From positions 1-49,001 of IMG/VR virus record IMGVR_UViG_3300049927_000019: DNA of 49,001 nucleotides, one strand, 5' to 3'. The notes under the pieces were generated by a model. The model had not been told where the DNA came from. It ran no database searches and was given only the letters and a program-made list of their open reading frames with translations. Both the position numbers and the translations under genes were made by a program. The stretch comes from a virus. This document shows, one piece after another, positions 47,524-49,001 of this stretch. Each line of letters opens with the position of its first letter. Within the stretch, counting starts at the first letter, position 1.

Positions 47524-48446
47524 TATACTGCTGCTCCACCAATCGATTGTGCATTAGCATTGCCACCATACCAGCCTGATTGACTAGCATTAGCATTACC
47601 ACCAAAGTCATTATTCAACATCATCGCTAAATTTCCAGCGAAGTTACTTCCTCCAGCTCCCCCGCCTGAGCCTCCACCACCACCTGAACCACCCATAGCA
47701 GCGATACCACCATACATATTACTATAAATACTAGCAATTGAATCCCCTTCACTCTGATAGACCTTAGCCAGATTGTTTCCTAAGTCTGTGTTCATCCCTG
47801 CACCAGCAATACCTTGTTGTGCATATAGACCTGATGACTGATTTGCTTTATTACTATATAGACTAGATGACTGCATGACAAAAGGATTAGTTAATCCTAC
47901 GGATTCAGCTAAGTTTTTAACATAACTTTGATATGTGCTATCCGCTAATCCAGTTGTATAATCCATAGCTGCTTTTAATGTATTACCACTATTAAGATAC
48001 CCCTTAGACGCACTGTTGGCATTTATCTGATCTATGCCTTGTTGTTGTGCAAATTGATATCCCGGTGTATTACGTAATTGATTTAAAATACTATCTGAAT
48101 TGACGGGCTGCCCATTAGTCGATATACCTAATGCAGAGAAATAGGATTGTAAGGCATTCCCATTAGCTGCTACACCTCCGGCTAATACGCCTTGTGCTTG
48201 TCCATACCCAGATGTTAAAGCTCCTTGTGCATTTCCATATTGATCATTTAGATAACTAATCCCACGATCAAACCCGGCTTGAAGATTATCTCTAGCAAGT
48301 CCTGAACTCGTACTAACTGCATTGATAGCATTATACCCACCTTGTTGCAGGTTATACAGGGTAGAGGCTTGCTGCATCCCATTAACTGTACCGTATGAGG
48401 ATGCGTCACCGCTTGGAGCTGTAGGCGCTTGGTTGTTATATGCCAT
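47523..48446 (-). CDS. P22 gp7-like DNA transfer protein
   Basis: The 307-residue protein is Gln/Ala/Ser/Gly-rich. NTPGYQFAQQQGIDQINANS and ASKGYLNSGNTLKAAMDYTT match the G-P-GYQF---QG---I---AA--G-L-SG---K pattern of P22 gp7-type transfer proteins. The C-terminal part is glycine-rich (MGGSGGGGGSGGGAGGS). It would leave the capsid with DNA and help it across the envelope. It touches the next gene. Confidence 0.78.
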   Translation of the reverse strand: MAYNNQAPTAPSGDASSYGTVNGMQQASTLYNLQQGGYNAINAVSTSSGLARDNLQAGFDRGISYLNDQYGNAQGALTSGYGQAQGVLAGGVAANGNALQSYFSALGISTNGQPVNSDSILNQLRNTPGYQFAQQQGIDQINANSASKGYLNSGNTLKAAMDYTTGLADSTYQSYVKNLAESVGLTNPFVMQSSSLYSNKANQSSGLYAQQGIAGAGMNTDLGNNLAKVYQSEGDSIASIYSNMYGGIAAMGGSGGGGGSGGGAGGSNFAGNLAMMLNNDFGGNANASQSGWYGGNANAQSIGGAAV

Positions 48447-48448
48447 GT

Positions 48449-48979
48449 TTAATTTATCCTATGACCTTGAAAGTATGTGTGTTCTGGGGTTGCTGCAATA
48501 TTTGTTGCTCCGCCTACGGTATGATACACATAGACTTCTACATAATCTGTTGGACTTAAATCAATATAAGCTGATACTGCTGCTGTAGTTGATGTAGTCG
48601 TTGTTGCTAATGTATCTGTTTCTCTGATGACAACTCCATTTTTATAAAGCATTACTTTTAATACCTTACCACCACTGATAGCACCACTTAATAAAACTGC
48701 TGCATGAAAGAAATATGTACCTTCCATTTGTATTACATATCTGTTATTAGTTGAATCCCATCCACCTATTGAATCATTATTAATAGTGGTTGACCATGTA
48801 ACCTTAGTAGCTGAACTATCATTAATACTTTGTGTAGCTGCTTTCTGTACTGAGAACTTAATTCCATTCTTAAGTCTTAAATATACAGAATAAAACCACG
48901 CTGCAAATGGTGTATTGGTTCTTATATCCTCTGGCACTAAAGCACTAGGATCAGAAAGGTAATATGCTCTATCTGCCAT
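48449..48979 (-). CDS. Beta-sandwich structural protein (C1q/TNF-like)
   Basis: The 176-residue product begins MADRAYYLSDPSALVPEDIR and has a central YVIQMEGTYFFHAAVLLSG, VLKVMLYKNGVVIRETDT and DYVEVYVYHTVGG. The G-Y-F-A-V---L...V-LYKNG pattern is that of C1q-like jelly-roll domains at phage fibre tips or adaptors. The window ends 22 nt upstream of its start. Confidence 0.65.
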   Translation of the reverse strand: MADRAYYLSDPSALVPEDIRTNTPFAAWFYSVYLRLKNGIKFSVQKAATQSINDSSATKVTWSTTINNDSIGGWDSTNNRYVIQMEGTYFFHAAVLLSGAISGGKVLKVMLYKNGVVIRETDTLATTTTSTTAAVSAYIDLSPTDYVEVYVYHTVGGATNIAATPEHTYFQGHRIN

Positions 48980-49001
48980 TAGCTCACCGTAGTTGTTGTT
49001 T

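Noticed and set aside
1-49001. CRISPR array, insertion sequence, integrase or attachment site
   Set aside because: No spaced direct repeats of CRISPR type, no transposase or recombinase motifs, and no tRNA-end duplication were seen.

Overview
The window is about 49 kb of a larger, AT-rich tailed-phage genome. Both ends fall in leftward virion genes, and the gene at position 1 is cut. The portal, DNA-transfer proteins and tailspike-like N-termini suggest a P22-like short-tailed virion. The replication genes are T7-like: a fused primase-helicase, a family A polymerase and a 5'-3' exonuclease. A lipobox protein, an SbmA/BacA-type membrane protein and a PrkA-YeaH-SpoVR module that resembles E. 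coli YeaG-YeaH-YcgB all suggest a Gram-negative, perhaps gammaproteobacterial, host. I saw no integrase or lysogeny genes, so a virulent phage is likely. All family calls come from reading motifs; no database search was run.

Layout. (1) 1-17765 is leftward. Read in the direction of transcription it holds: three small unknown genes; a strong promoter; about 1.2 kb of structured non-coding RNA with a tRNA-Met inside; PhoH; a three-TM holin; small membrane genes; terminase small and large subunits; an FmdB-type zinc ribbon; portal; a GroES-like protein; scaffold; major capsid; a beta-helix protein; and tail-fibre genes. (2) 17766-18770 is a gene-free, very AT-rich control region between the two divergent arms. 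It holds promoters, inverted repeats and iteron-like repeats, and is a candidate origin or switch. (3) 18771-41763 is rightward. It starts with many tiny overlapping genes, a ClpP-like protease, a proteasome/HslV-like peptidase, an SbmA/BacA-like protein and two related exported Cys-pair proteins. The PrkA-YeaH-SpoVR module follows, then replication and nucleotide genes, nucleases, a second ClpP-like protein and an exported trypsin-like protease. (4) 41755-49001 is leftward again: two paralogous tailspike-like proteins, a T4-type lysozyme, one orphan rightward gene, and internal or DNA-transfer proteins.

How it may work together (inference). Near-consensus host sigma70-type promoters, nearly all with 17-bp spacers, drive the early arm and the non-coding RNA. 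The rightward arm takes over host physiology and proteolysis through a complete PrkA/YeaH/SpoVR set and five predicted proteases, then copies DNA with T7-like enzymes. The leftward arms package DNA, build the virion and lyse the cell.

The most notable items are the complete PrkA-YeaH-SpoVR operon, the giant structured RNA with an embedded initiator-like tRNA (compare GOLLD/ROOL-type phage RNAs), the SbmA/BacA-like protein, and the number of proteases.
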